A stretch of 64,000 nt of DNA from Paraburkholderia guartelaensis (GTDB taxonomy: Bacteria; Pseudomonadota; Gammaproteobacteria; Burkholderiales; Burkholderiaceae): NCBI RefSeq assembly GCF_004353905.1, contig NZ_SMOD01000007.1, positions 62,001-126,000 of the forward strand, in the 5' to 3' direction. Positions 8,589 through 18,835 of this stretch are shown here, in pieces. A program made the translations under genes and the position numbers. Every line of letters begins with the position of its first letter. Positions within the stretch are counted from its first letter, which is position 1. Below the pieces are notes generated by a model that saw nothing but the letters and a program-made list of their open reading frames with translations, was not told where the DNA came from and did no database searches.

Positions 8589-9275
8589 TCAACCGCCGTT
8601 GGGCTTGCGCACAGCGCCGCCGCGCGAGTCCTTGCGCAGCATCTTCCACACGCCGCCGATCAGGATCGGCACGATCGCCGCGCCGATGCCGACGAGCACG
8701 ATCACGTTGAGGTACTGGCGAATGAACGGAATGTTGCCGAAGAAGTAGCCGAGCAGCACGAGCAGCAACACCCAGAACAGCGCGCCCGTGACCGTGAAAA
8801 ACTGAAAGCGTCGCATTGGCATTTGCGAGACGCCCGCCACGAACGGCGCGAACGTGCGCACGACAGGGATGAAGCGCGCGAGCACGATGGTCTTGCCGCC
8901 ATGGCGCTCGTAGAACTCGTGCGTTTTCTGCAGCGCGGCGCGGTCGAGGAAGCGTTCGAGCACAGGAATGTGCGTATTGAACACCTTCGGCCCGATGGCG
9001 CGCCCAATCAGAAAGTTCACCGTATTGCCGAGAACCGCCGCGACGAGCAGCAGCACGATCAGCACGCCGAGATTCATTTCATGCGTCGCGGCAAACGCGC
9101 CGCCGATGAAGAGCAGCGAGTCGCCGGGCAGGAACGGCAGCACCACGAGGCCGGTTTCGCAGAACACGATCAGGAACAGCACCGCGTAGACCCAGCCGCC
9201 GTATTGCTGGATGAAAACACCGAGAAACTTGTCGATGTGCAAGACAAGGTTGACGAACTGCAGAAGCGTATCCAA
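8589..9275 (-). CDS. DedA family inner-membrane protein
   Basis: DedA proteins (SNARE-associated/VTT domain) are inner-membrane flippase-like proteins; some members recycle undecaprenyl phosphate or phosphatidylethanolamine. The protein contains the family motifs FLPGDSLLFIGGAFA, GNTVNFLIGRAIGPKVF and RFIPVVRTFAPFVAGVSQM. I place the start at TTG 9275 (MDTLLQFVNLVLHIDKFLG), preceded by AAGGGA. This gives 228 residues, the usual length; the reading frame stays open far upstream but that part is not DedA-like. Confidence 0.9.
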   Translation of the reverse strand: MDTLLQFVNLVLHIDKFLGVFIQQYGGWVYAVLFLIVFCETGLVVLPFLPGDSLLFIGGAFAATHEMNLGVLIVLLLVAAVLGNTVNFLIGRAIGPKVFNTHIPVLERFLDRAALQKTHEFYERHGGKTIVLARFIPVVRTFAPFVAGVSQMPMRRFQFFTVTGALFWVLLLVLLGYFFGNIPFIRQYLNVIVLVGIGAAIVPILIGGVWKMLRKDSRGGAVRKPNGG

Positions 9276-9485
9276 AAGTGTCCCTTTTTGATCGTGGGCC
9301 GTGCGCCTGAAAAAGCGCGTTCGCCCGGCGTTGCGCGAGAAGCCAAATTGACCGCGCCATGATACCGAAAGTGCCCGGGCGTCACGAAAGAATCCCGCTA
9401 ATTTCGGTGAATTCGCGCACAAAGCGCGGCTAGATGCGGGTTTCGCGAGCGCCAAAGCGCGTCGGGTCCGCAAGCGCCAACTCGC

Positions 9486-9491
9486 TATAAT
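9486..9491 (+). promoter_or_regulatory. Candidate -10 element of mutL
   Basis: A perfect TATAAT ends 7 bases before the mutL ATG, so transcription from it would begin at or next to the start codon. No good -35 is visible at 16-18 bases. Confidence 0.45.
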
Positions 9492-9498
9492 TGCGCCC

Positions 9499-11649
9499 AT
9501 GTCTTCGAATTCCGAACCCACCGGCGCCGTGCCGGATTCCGCCAGCGCCATCGACACGGCAAGCGCGGCCAGCGCCGCCGTCGCATCGCGCGCCGCGCAG
9601 CCCGCGCGCGCGATCCAGGCGCTGCCTGATCAGCTCATCAGCCAGATCGCTGCCGGTGAAGTGGTCGAGCGGCCCGCCTCCGTCGTCAAGGAACTGCTCG
9701 AAAACGCACTCGACGCGGGTGCGAGCACGCTGCGCATCCTGCTCGACGAGGGCGGCGTGAAGCGCATTTCCATCGCCGACGACGGCTGCGGCATTCCCGA
9801 AGCCGAACTCCCGCTCGCGCTCATGCGCCACGCCACGAGCAAGATCCGCTCGCTTGCCGAACTGGAGAGCGTCGCGACGCTCGGGTTCCGGGGCGAAGCG
9901 CTGGCGTCGATCGCCTCGGTCGCCGAGATGTCAATTACGAGCCGCAGCGCCGACGCGCCGCACGCCGTGAAGATCGAGGGGCACACCGGCGCGATCTCGC
10001 CGGCTGCGGGCGGCCAGGGCACGACCATCGAAGTGCGCGAGCTGTACTTCAACACGCCCGCGCGCCGCAAGTTCCTGAAGAGCGAGCAGACCGAACTGGG
10101 CCATTGCCTCGAGATGATCCGCCGCAGCGCGCTCGCGCGCCCGGACGTCGCGATCTCGGTGCTGCACAACGGCCGCGCGGTCGAGCACTGGAACGCGAGC
10201 GATCCGGCCACCCGCGTCTCGAAGATCCTCGGCGAAGTGTTCGCCACGGCGCATCTGCCGCTCGACGAGCGCGCCGGGCCGCTCGCCGTCTACGGTTGCG
10301 CGGGCCTGCCTACGGCGAGCCGTAACCGCGCCGACCAGCAATACTTCTTCGTGAACGGCCGCTTCGTGCGCGACAAGCTGCTCACGCACGCGGTGCGCTC
10401 GGCTTATGAGGACGTGCTGCACGGCGACCGCTACCCGTCGTACGTGCTGTTCCTCGACCTGCCACCCGAAGCCGTCGACGTGAACGTGCATCCCTCGAAG
10501 ATCGAAGTACGCTTCCGCGATTCGCGCTCGATTCACCAGTTCGTGTTTCATGCCGTGCAGCGCGCGCTCGCGCGCCACGCGGGCGCCTCTCCCGAGACGA
10601 CCTCGGGCGGCCATGCCGCCGCGCTCATCGAACCGCGGGCGTTGCCGGGCGCCGGGGTGCTGGGCGGCTCGGTCGGCCTGGCTTCGGGCGCGACCGACTC
10701 CCCGCGCGCAGGTGCAGCGCCCAGTGCAGCGGGCGGCTTCGGCGCCGACGGCAAGTTTGGCACCGCGAGCGTGGCAAGCAGCTTCGGCGGCGGCGCGGGT
10801 GGCTTGCCTTCGCGCGCATCGGGCTTCGGCCAGGCAAGCGGCGGCGGTGCAGGTGCGGGCAGCGGCAATACCTGGCTGCGCCAGTCGCGCATGACGCAAG
10901 GCAGTCTGCCTGTCGCGCAGCCGCTCGCCCTGTATGACGCGTTGTTCGGCCGCAAGGATGTCGGCGCCGGCACGGCGCAAGGTTCGACCGTGCTGCAGGC
11001 GCAAGACGGCGCAGCCGACGCGTTCACCGCCAGCGCGCCGCATGCCGCCTTCGAAGCCGGCGAGGACCACCCGCTCGGCTTCGCGCTCGGCCAGGTCCAC
11101 GGCATCTACGTGCTCGCGCAGAACGCACGCGGCCTCGTGATCGTCGACATGCACGCCGCCCACGAGCGCATCCTCTACGAGCAGTTCAAGCAGGCGCTCG
11201 CCGAACGCTCGCTCGCCGTGCAGCCCCTGCTGATCCCGATCTCGATGACGGCCGATCCCGTCGAAACCGGCACCGTCGAAGAAGAAAAGGCCACGCTCGA
11301 AGCGCTGGGCTTCGATCTCGCCGTCCTCTCGCCGACCTCGATTGCGATCCGCGCGGTGCCCGCGCTCCTCAAGGACGCCGATCTCCAGGCGCTCGCGCGC
11401 GCCGTGCTCGCCGATCTGCACGAGTACGGCGGCTCGCGCGTGCTCACCGAGCGCCAGCACGAGATGCTCGGCACGCTCGCCTGCCATCACGCGGTGCGCG
11501 CGAACCGGCGTCTTACGCTCGACGAAATGAACGCGCTCCTGCGCCGGATGGAAGCCACCGAGCGCGCCGATCAGTGCAACCACGGCCGGCCGACCTGGTA
11601 CCAGCTCACGCTCGCCGATCTCGATCGGCTCTTCATGCGCGGTCAATGA
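9499..11649 (+). CDS. mutL: DNA mismatch repair protein MutL
   Basis: MutL couples mismatch recognition by MutS to downstream excision. The 716-residue product has the GHKL ATPase core ([46 protein letters not shown]), a long Gly/Ala/Ser-rich linker (about residues 360-460) and a C-terminal dimerisation domain. The C-terminal domain keeps endonuclease-type motifs: [13 protein letters not shown] (residue 550 on), ACHHAVRA and CNHGRPTW. The first residues form a low-complexity extension before [13 protein letters not shown]. Its stop overlaps the miaA start. Confidence 0.97.
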   Translation: MSSNSEPTGAVPDSASAIDTASAASAAVASRAAQPARAIQALPDQLISQIAAGEVVERPASVVKELLENALDAGASTLRILLDEGGVKRISIADDGCGIPEAELPLALMRHATSKIRSLAELESVATLGFRGEALASIASVAEMSITSRSADAPHAVKIEGHTGAISPAAGGQGTTIEVRELYFNTPARRKFLKSEQTELGHCLEMIRRSALARPDVAISVLHNGRAVEHWNASDPATRVSKILGEVFATAHLPLDERAGPLAVYGCAGLPTASRNRADQQYFFVNGRFVRDKLLTHAVRSAYEDVLHGDRYPSYVLFLDLPPEAVDVNVHPSKIEVRFRDSRSIHQFVFHAVQRALARHAGASPETTSGGHAAALIEPRALPGAGVLGGSVGLASGATDSPRAGAAPSAAGGFGADGKFGTASVASSFGGGAGGLPSRASGFGQASGGGAGAGSGNTWLRQSRMTQGSLPVAQPLALYDALFGRKDVGAGTAQGSTVLQAQDGAADAFTASAPHAAFEAGEDHPLGFALGQVHGIYVLAQNARGLVIVDMHAAHERILYEQFKQALAERSLAVQPLLIPISMTADPVETGTVEEEKATLEALGFDLAVLSPTSIAIRAVPALLKDADLQALARAVLADLHEYGGSRVLTERQHEMLGTLACHHAVRANRRLTLDEMNALLRRMEATERADQCNHGRPTWYQLTLADLDRLFMRGQ

Positions 11650-12626
11650 CGCAGTCCACGAAACAAGCCGACGCAGCGCTGCCCGTCGCGTGCCTGCTCG
11701 GCCCAACGGCCTCGGGCAAGACGGCGGCCGCGCTTGCGTATGCCGCGCAGTCGGCGGCGCGCGGGCGCACGGTCGAGATCGTGAGCGTGGATTCGGCGCT
11801 CGTGTATCGCGAGATGGACATCGGCACGGCGAAGCCGAGCGCAGCGGAGCTTGCAGCCGCCCCGCATCATCTGATCGATATCGTCGATCCTCTGGATGCC
11901 TATTCCGCCGCCGACTTTCGCGCCGACGCACTGCGCGTGACGGGCGAGATCGTCGCGCGCGGGAACGTGCCGCTGCTCGTGGGCGGGACGATGCTCTACT
12001 ACAAGGCGCTCACGCAAGGCCTGAACGACCTGCCATCGGCCGATCCGGCCGTGCGCGCGCAACTCGACGCCGAAGCCGCACGCGACGGCTGGCCCGCCAT
12101 GCACGCCCGCCTCGCGCAGGTCGATCCGGCCACGGCTGCACGCCTCGCCCCGAACGACTCGCAGCGCATCCAGCGTGCGCTCGAAATCTTCATGCTGAGC
12201 GGGCAGCCGATGTCGGTGCTGCTCGCCACGCCGTCCACGCGCGAGGATGAAGCCACGCGCTACCGCTTCGTGCCCGTCGCGCTCGAGCCGTCCGATCGCA
12301 GCGTGCTGCACGCGCGCATCGAAGCGCGTTTCGACGCGATGCTCGCGGGCGGTCTCATCGACGAGGTGAAGGCGCTGCGTGCGCGCGGCGACCTGAACCC
12401 CAACCTGCCATCCATGCGCTGCGTGGGCTATCGCCAGGTTTGGGAATACCTCGACGGTGAGGTCGATTACGACACCATGCGCGACAAGGGCGTGTTCGCC
12501 ACGCGCCAGCTCTGCAAGCGCCAGCTCACGTGGCTGCGCGCCATGCCGGAGCGCATCGTCGTGGATTGCTGCGCGCAGGATGCGAGCGCACAGGCCGTCG
12601 CGGCAGTCGCGCAGATCGCCGGCTGA
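11646..12626 (+). CDS. miaA: tRNA dimethylallyltransferase MiaA
   Basis: MiaA adds a dimethylallyl group to A37 of tRNAs reading UNN codons. The 326-residue protein has the P-loop GPTASGKT (residues 19-26), the substrate motif [17 protein letters not shown], the catalytic-centre segment [17 protein letters not shown] and the late motif [13 protein letters not shown]. The ATG overlaps the mutL TGA (ATGA), which indicates translational coupling. Confidence 0.97.
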   Translation: MTQSTKQADAALPVACLLGPTASGKTAAALAYAAQSAARGRTVEIVSVDSALVYREMDIGTAKPSAAELAAAPHHLIDIVDPLDAYSAADFRADALRVTGEIVARGNVPLLVGGTMLYYKALTQGLNDLPSADPAVRAQLDAEAARDGWPAMHARLAQVDPATAARLAPNDSQRIQRALEIFMLSGQPMSVLLATPSTREDEATRYRFVPVALEPSDRSVLHARIEARFDAMLAGGLIDEVKALRARGDLNPNLPSMRCVGYRQVWEYLDGEVDYDTMRDKGVFATRQLCKRQLTWLRAMPERIVVDCCAQDASAQAVAAVAQIAG

Positions 12627-12767
12627 GGCCCCCGACTCTCCCCTTTCTGCTCCCGGGCGCTTTGTGCGCCACAACATCCCCGCTTTGCCCGCAGGCGGCG
12701 CACGCCCGTGCGCTGCACGCGCGCCCTCGCCCGCCGCAGCGCGCCACCGAAAACCGCCCTCGCCCGC

Positions 12768-12796
12768 TTGACTTTCGATCGACCGGATACGATCAT
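12768..12796 (+). promoter_or_regulatory. Promoter of the polyol dehydrogenase operon
   Basis: TTGACT (12768-12773) and GATCAT (12791-12796) are 17 bases apart. The same arrangement, with the same GATCATTCG and following palindrome, occurs in front of the SDR/ABC operon at 23083-23136. This conservation is the main support. Confidence 0.7.
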
Positions 12797-12809
12797 TCGT
12801 TCATCACTA

Positions 12810-12821
12810 GAGCAATTGCTC
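12810..12821. promoter_or_regulatory. Operator palindrome GAGCAATTGCTC
   Basis: A perfect 12-bp palindrome just downstream of the predicted transcription start, 41 bases before the dehydrogenase ATG. Its near-twin is at 23083-23094. The probable ligand is the SorC-family regulator encoded at 15917-16864. Confidence 0.65.
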
Positions 12822-12862
12822 AGGCTTGAGCCGACCGGCCGCTTTGAGTAAGGAGACACCGA

Positions 12863-14269
12863 ATGAACACCGAACGCAGCAATGCGAACGTGATCCTGCA
12901 CATCGGCGCCGGGTCGTTTCACCGGGCGCATCAGGCGTGGTACCTGCATCGCGTGAACCTCGCGCGCAAGCCCGACGAAGCCGCATGGTCGCTCACCGTC
13001 GGCAACATCCGCTCCGACATGAACGCCGTGATGGACGCGCTGGCCGCGCAGAATGGCGTCTACACGCTCGAAACAGTCACGCCGCAGGGCGAGCGCGCTT
13101 ACGAGACGATCCGCTCGATTACGCGCGTGCTGCCGTGGTCCGCCGATCTCGCGAGCCTGATCGATGCAGGCGCCGACGCGAACTGCAAGATCATCGCGTT
13201 CACGGTGACCGAAGGCGGCTACTACCTCGACGAGCACGACCGCCTCGACACCGCGAACCCCGACCTCGCCGCCGACCTCAAGGGCGGCCGCACGACGATT
13301 TACGGCGCACTCGCCGCGATCCTGGAAGCACGCATGGCACGTGACGGCGGCCCCGTCACCCTGCAGACCTGCGACAACCTGCGCAGCAACGGCAAGCGCT
13401 TTCACGCGGGCATGCGCGAGTTCCTCGCGCTGCGCGGCGCAACGGATCTGCGCGACTGGTTCGACGCCAACACGGCGTGCCCCGACTCCATGGTCGACCG
13501 CATCACGCCGCGTCCGACGCCCGACGTGCGCGAGCGCGTGAAAGCGGCAACTGGTATGGACGACGCCTGTCCGGTAATGGGCGAGGCGTTCATCCAGTGG
13601 GTGATCGAGGATCACTTCTGCGCGGGGCGGCCCGCCTGGGAGCGCGCAGGTGCGGAAATGGTCGAATCGGTGATGCCCTACGAGGAAGCGAAGATCCGCA
13701 TCCTCAATGCCACCCACAGCTGCATTGCGTGGGCGGGCACGCTCGTCGCCCTCGACTTCATCCACGAAGGCACCAACGACGCCGACATTCGCACCTTCGC
13801 GCGCGAGTACGTGAGCGAGGACGTGATTCCCTGCCTCACGCCCAGCCCGCTCGATCTCGCGAAGTATCGCGACGTCGTGCTCGAACGCTTCAGCAATCCG
13901 TACATCCAGGACACGAACCAGCGCGTGGCCGCCGACGGCTACTCGAAGATCCCCGGCTTCATCGCGCCCACGCTCGCGCAACGCATCGCCGCAGGCGCGA
14001 CGCCCGCCGCCACGGCCATGCTGCCCGCGCTCTTCCTGCGCTTTCTGGAACGCTGGCACAAGGGCACGCTGCCCTACCGCTACCAGGACGGCGTGATGGA
14101 CGAAGCGGCTGTGCACCGCATGTTCGAAAGCGGCGACCCGGTCTCGACGTTCCTCGGCGACAAGCTGCTGTGGGGCGGCCTCGCCGGCAACCCGACCTTG
14201 GGCGGCGCGGTGCGCGGCGCGCTCACGCGCGTGGATCAGTGGCTCGCCTCACGCGGCTGCAGCGTTTGA
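12863..14269 (+). CDS. dalD: Polyol dehydrogenase, mannitol/D-arabinitol dehydrogenase family
   Basis: A 468-residue long-chain polyol dehydrogenase that oxidises a sugar alcohol with NAD, most likely D-arabinitol to D-xylulose (DalD type). It begins with a nucleotide-binding HIGAGSFHRAHQAWY segment and carries the family stretch EEAKIRILNATHSCIAWAG. A xylulokinase follows immediately, which fits D-xylulose as product; mannitol to fructose would not need that kinase, so D-arabinitol is preferred but unproven. AAGGAGACACCGA gives a strong ribosome site. It opens an operon with xylB and a SorC-family regulator behind an operator shared with the polyol transporter operon. Confidence 0.85.
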   Translation: MNTERSNANVILHIGAGSFHRAHQAWYLHRVNLARKPDEAAWSLTVGNIRSDMNAVMDALAAQNGVYTLETVTPQGERAYETIRSITRVLPWSADLASLIDAGADANCKIIAFTVTEGGYYLDEHDRLDTANPDLAADLKGGRTTIYGALAAILEARMARDGGPVTLQTCDNLRSNGKRFHAGMREFLALRGATDLRDWFDANTACPDSMVDRITPRPTPDVRERVKAATGMDDACPVMGEAFIQWVIEDHFCAGRPAWERAGAEMVESVMPYEEAKIRILNATHSCIAWAGTLVALDFIHEGTNDADIRTFAREYVSEDVIPCLTPSPLDLAKYRDVVLERFSNPYIQDTNQRVAADGYSKIPGFIAPTLAQRIAAGATPAATAMLPALFLRFLERWHKGTLPYRYQDGVMDEAAVHRMFESGDPVSTFLGDKLLWGGLAGNPTLGGAVRGALTRVDQWLASRGCSV

Positions 14270-14391
14270 AAAAAGACCGCAACGCAATCCGCAATACCCG
14301 CGCCACGCGCGCCCTCCGGGTCGGCGCGCATGGCGTCGCGCCCGGCGCGCGGCTAAAGTAGCGCAACTCTCTTCACGACTTCAGCGCGCCT

Positions 14392-15873
14392 ATGTATCTC
14401 GGCATCGACCTCGGCACCTCCGAAGTGAAAGTCCTGCTGCTCGCGCCCGACGGCCGCGTGGTCGGCACTGCCGGCACGCCCTTCGTCGTCTCGCGCCCCC
14501 ACCCGCGCTGGTCCGAGCAGAATCCCGCCGACTGGTGGGACGGCACGCGCCGCGCGCTCGCCGCGCTGCGCGAGGCGCATCCGCATGAATTCGCGCAGGT
14601 GCGCGGCATCGGCCTCTCCGGGCAGATGCACGGCGCCGTGCTGCTCGACGCGCACGACAACGTATTGCGCCCCGCGATCCTCTGGAACGACATGCGCGCG
14701 GTGGACGAATGCGCCGAACTGACCGCACGTGCGCCGCAGCTGCATCGCATTGCGGGCAATCTCGCCATGCCGGGCTTCACTGCACCCAAGCTGCTGTGGG
14801 TCGCGCGCCACGAGCCGCAGATCTTTCGCGAAACGGCCTGTGTGCTGCTGCCGAAGGACTATTTGCGCCTGCAACTCACCGGCGGCAAGGTCTCCGATCC
14901 GTCGGATGCCGCGGGCACGCTCTGGCTCGACGTGGCCAAACGCGACTGGTCCGACGCGCTGCTCGACGCCTGCAACATGACGCGCGCGCAAATGCCCGCG
15001 CTCGCCGAAGGCAGCGCACCCTCCGGCACGCTCCTGCCCGCGCTCGCGCGCGAATTCGGCTTGCGCGAGGACGTGGTCGTCGCAGCGGGCGGCGGCGACA
15101 ATGCGACGAGCGCCATCGGCATCGGCGCCACGCAGCCCGGCGACGGCTTCGTCTCGCTCGGCACCTCGGGTGTGCTCTGCGTGGTGGGCGACCGTTTCCG
15201 GCCGAACCCCGCTTCCGCCGTGCATGCGTTCTGTCACGCGATTCCGGACCGCTGGCATCAGATGAGCGTCGTGCTTTCGGCGGCGAGCTGCCTGCGCTGG
15301 GTCTGCAAGCTCACGGGCACGAACGAGCCCACGCTGCTCGCCGAAGTCGAGCAGCTCAATGCGCAAACCCTCGCCGAAGCCCCGCTCTTCCTGCCGTATC
15401 TCTCGGGCGAGCGCACGCCGCACAACGACCCGTATGCGCAGGGCGTGTTCTTCGGCATGACGCACGCGACCGACCGCGCGCTGCTCGGCTACGCCGTGCT
15501 CGAAGGCGTGACGCTCGCGCTCACCGACGGACTCGACGCGCTCGCCGCGGCCGGCACCGAAGTGGGCGCGCTGTCGATGCTGGGTGGCGGCGCGCGCAGC
15601 GGCTACTGGGCGCAACTCGTTGCGGACGCATTCAACACGCCGACGCGCCAGCACGGCGGCGGCGAGACGGGCGCGGCGCTCGGCGCGGCACGCCTTGGCT
15701 GGCTCGCGGCGGGCGGCAACGCGCGCGACGTGCTGACCAAGCCGCCCGTGGTGGCCGAATACGCGCCCAACGCCGCGCGCCACGCGGCGCTGCGCGAGCG
15801 CCTCACTGCCTACCGCGCGCTGTACCGCCATGTCCGCCCGCTCTTCGAGCCCTCGCGCGAACGCCTCGCGTAA
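14392..15873 (+). CDS. xylB: Xylulokinase
   Basis: A 493-residue FGGY kinase that phosphorylates D-xylulose to xylulose 5-phosphate, feeding the pentose phosphate pathway. The N-terminal GIDLGTSEVKVLLL, the substrate-side GLSGQMHGAVLLD, and the C-terminal FLPYLSGERTPHNDP and MLGGGARSGYWAQLVADAF motifs are typical. It follows the polyol dehydrogenase by 122 bases and precedes the regulator on the same strand. Confidence 0.93.
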   Translation: MYLGIDLGTSEVKVLLLAPDGRVVGTAGTPFVVSRPHPRWSEQNPADWWDGTRRALAALREAHPHEFAQVRGIGLSGQMHGAVLLDAHDNVLRPAILWNDMRAVDECAELTARAPQLHRIAGNLAMPGFTAPKLLWVARHEPQIFRETACVLLPKDYLRLQLTGGKVSDPSDAAGTLWLDVAKRDWSDALLDACNMTRAQMPALAEGSAPSGTLLPALAREFGLREDVVVAAGGGDNATSAIGIGATQPGDGFVSLGTSGVLCVVGDRFRPNPASAVHAFCHAIPDRWHQMSVVLSAASCLRWVCKLTGTNEPTLLAEVEQLNAQTLAEAPLFLPYLSGERTPHNDPYAQGVFFGMTHATDRALLGYAVLEGVTLALTDGLDALAAAGTEVGALSMLGGGARSGYWAQLVADAFNTPTRQHGGGETGAALGAARLGWLAAGGNARDVLTKPPVVAEYAPNAARHAALRERLTAYRALYRHVRPLFEPSRERLA

Positions 15874-15916
15874 CGCGTGCAGTACACTTCGGCCCCGCAT
15901 CCCCCCGACCACCACC

Positions 15917-16864
15917 GTGCCCAAGTCCACCGAAAAACTCGATCTCGCGACCCGCGCCGCCTGGCTCTACTATGTGGCCGGCAACACCCAGAACGAAATC
16001 GCCGAGAAGCTGCAGGTGTCGCGCCCGGTCGCGCAGCGCCTCGTCGCGTTCGCGGTCGAGAAGAACCTCATTCGCGTGCGCGTCGATCATCGGCTCGCCG
16101 ACTGCCTCGCGCTCGCCGATGCGCTTTCGAAGCGCTACGGCCTCTCGGTCTGCGAAGTGGTGCCCGTGGACAACGACACGCCCGAGGAAATCGACCGCAA
16201 GCTCGCGGTCGCCGGCGCGCAGGTCATGGAGCGCTACCTCACCGAAGAGCGGCCGATGGTAGTGGCCGTGAGCAGCGGACGTACGCTCAAGGCCGCCGTC
16301 GATCAGATCGCGCAACTGGAGCGGCCGCAGCATCGGCTGGTTTCGATGGTGGGCGCGATCGCCCAGGACGGTTCGTCGAACCGCTACGACGTCGCGCTGC
16401 ATATCTCCGAGAAGACGGGCGGCAAGCACTTTCTGCTGCCCGCGCCGCTCATCGCGGATAACGAGGCCGAGCGCGCGCAATGGTGCAATCACCGGCTCTA
16501 TCGCATCGTCGAATCGCTGTCGAGCGAGGCCGATGTCGCGTTCGTCGGTATCGGCAACATCGGCGAGCATTGCCCGCTGCATGAGGACGGCTTCATCACC
16601 TCCGACGAAGTGCGCGAACTGATGGACCAGGGCGCCATCGCCGAAATGCTCGGCCTGCCGATCGACGCCGCCGGCAAGCGCGTCGACTCACCGACGGGCC
16701 GCCGCGTGACGAGCGTGTACCTCGATTCGCCGCCACGCCGCCCGACCATCGGCTTCGCCGGTGGCGCGCGCAAGCGCGAAGCGGTGATCGCGGCGCTCAA
16801 CGGCGGCTGGCTCTCCGGGCTCGTCACCGACGAGCTGTGTGCGCGCGCCGCGATCGAACGCTGA
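15917..16864 (+). CDS. SorC/DeoR-type sugar-binding transcriptional regulator
   Basis: A 315-residue regulator with an N-terminal helix-turn-helix (TQNEIAEKLQVSRPVAQRLV) and a C-terminal sugar-phosphate-binding domain of the SorC family (VSSGRTLKAAVDQIA, FVGIGNIGE, FAGGARKREAVIAALNG). I choose GTG at 15917, which gives the usual N-terminus (MPKSTEKLDLATRAAWLYYV). As the third gene of the dehydrogenase-kinase operon it is likely the local polyol regulator, autoregulated through the palindrome at 12810 and acting on the convergent transporter operon. Confidence 0.9.
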   Translation: MPKSTEKLDLATRAAWLYYVAGNTQNEIAEKLQVSRPVAQRLVAFAVEKNLIRVRVDHRLADCLALADALSKRYGLSVCEVVPVDNDTPEEIDRKLAVAGAQVMERYLTEERPMVVAVSSGRTLKAAVDQIAQLERPQHRLVSMVGAIAQDGSSNRYDVALHISEKTGGKHFLLPAPLIADNEAERAQWCNHRLYRIVESLSSEADVAFVGIGNIGEHCPLHEDGFITSDEVRELMDQGAIAEMLGLPIDAAGKRVDSPTGRRVTSVYLDSPPRRPTIGFAGGARKREAVIAALNGGWLSGLVTDELCARAAIER

Positions 16865-16868
16865 CTCC

Positions 16869-16894
16869 AAAAAAAAGCCCGCTCGAAGCGGGCT
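16869..16894 (-). terminator. Terminator of the polyol transporter operon
   Basis: An 8-bp stem (16876-16883 with 16887-16894) and 3-base loop. The A-run on its left reads as a T-run on the minus strand, after the ATPase gene. It may also slow transcripts arriving from the regulator gene. Confidence 0.8.
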
Positions 16895-16977
16895 AACAAA
16901 GGCAACCTCAGGTACCTCGCCACACAAGACACCGCCTCACCCTCCTCCGAGGCGGTGCGTCCGGCAAGCCAGTGAAT

Positions 16978-18087
<1,110 letters not shown>

Positions 18088-18136
18088 GATGTGTCTCCGT
18101 TTCTGCTTAAGTCTGCTCAATTCTGCCTAAGCCGGT

Positions 18137-18835
18137 TCAGTACGAACGCGTTTGCGCCTGGTTCATCCATTGCGCCACCCGCGCGGGCAGCGTCGTCATG
18201 TCGTCGAAGATTTCGATTGCGCCCGCTTCGCGCAACTCGTGCGCGTGCGCGTCGCCACCTACGTGCGTGCCGCCCACGAAGCCGAGCACCGTCATGCCGG
18301 CCGCGCGCGCCGCGCTTACGCCCGTCACGCTGTCCTCGACCACGAGGCACGCGGCGGGCGGAACGTCCATGCCCTGCGCCGCCGCGAGATAGACGTCGGG
18401 CGCCGGCTTGGGCCGGGCGACGATATCGGCGCAGTACACGCGCGCGCCGAAGAAGCGATCGAGTCCATTGCGCGCCAGCACCTCGCGCACCACCGCCGTG
18501 TAGCTGTTGCTTGCGCACGCCTTGGTGAGCGCTACGGCTTCCAGTGCCGCCACGACGCCCGGAAATAGCGGCGCCTCGCGCGCTTCGGCCTCGGCCACGG
18601 TGCGAATCGCATCGACGTCCGCGGCGGTGAGGCTGCGCCCGAGTGCATCGCCCGCGCCGCCCAGCACGCGCTCGATACGCTGGCCGAGGAGCGGCATGAC
18701 GACAGGCGCCGCGTCCACGCCGGGCCAGCGCGCTTCGAGTTCGCGCACCAGCACGCGGGCCGCCACGGCTTCGCTGTCGATCAGCACGCCGTCGCAATCG
18801 CAGATCAGGGCTTGAATGGGCATCGCATTCGCCAT
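18137..18835 (-). CDS. HAD-superfamily hydrolase (sugar-phosphatase-like)
   Basis: A 232-residue HAD phosphatase of the phosphoglycolate phosphatase/beta-phosphoglucomutase group. Motif I is CDCDGVLIDSE, motif II ACASNSYTAVV, motif III region ARPKPAPDVYLAAA and motif IV VVEDSVTGVSAARAAGM. Its ATG overlaps the stop of the upstream permease (TAATG), so it is translationally coupled into the transporter operon. It may remove a phosphorylated dead-end sugar alcohol; that is inference from position. Confidence 0.88.
   Translation of the reverse strand: MANAMPIQALICDCDGVLIDSEAVAARVLVRELEARWPGVDAAPVVMPLLGQRIERVLGGAGDALGRSLTAADVDAIRTVAEAEAREAPLFPGVVAALEAVALTKACASNSYTAVVREVLARNGLDRFFGARVYCADIVARPKPAPDVYLAAAQGMDVPPAACLVVEDSVTGVSAARAAGMTVLGFVGGTHVGGDAHAHELREAGAIEIFDDMTTLPARVAQWMNQAQTRSY

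Noticed and set aside
9931..11931. A minus-strand open frame of 666 codons opposite mutL
   Set aside because: Same shadow pattern, no recognisable motif and no start signal.
12467..14116. A minus-strand open frame of 549 codons opposite the polyol dehydrogenase
   Set aside because: Overlaps the certain dehydrogenase entirely and lacks any protein-family feature.
16869..16894. Terminator for the plus-strand regulator gene
   Set aside because: The T-run is on the minus-strand side only; on the plus strand the stem is followed by AACAAAGG.
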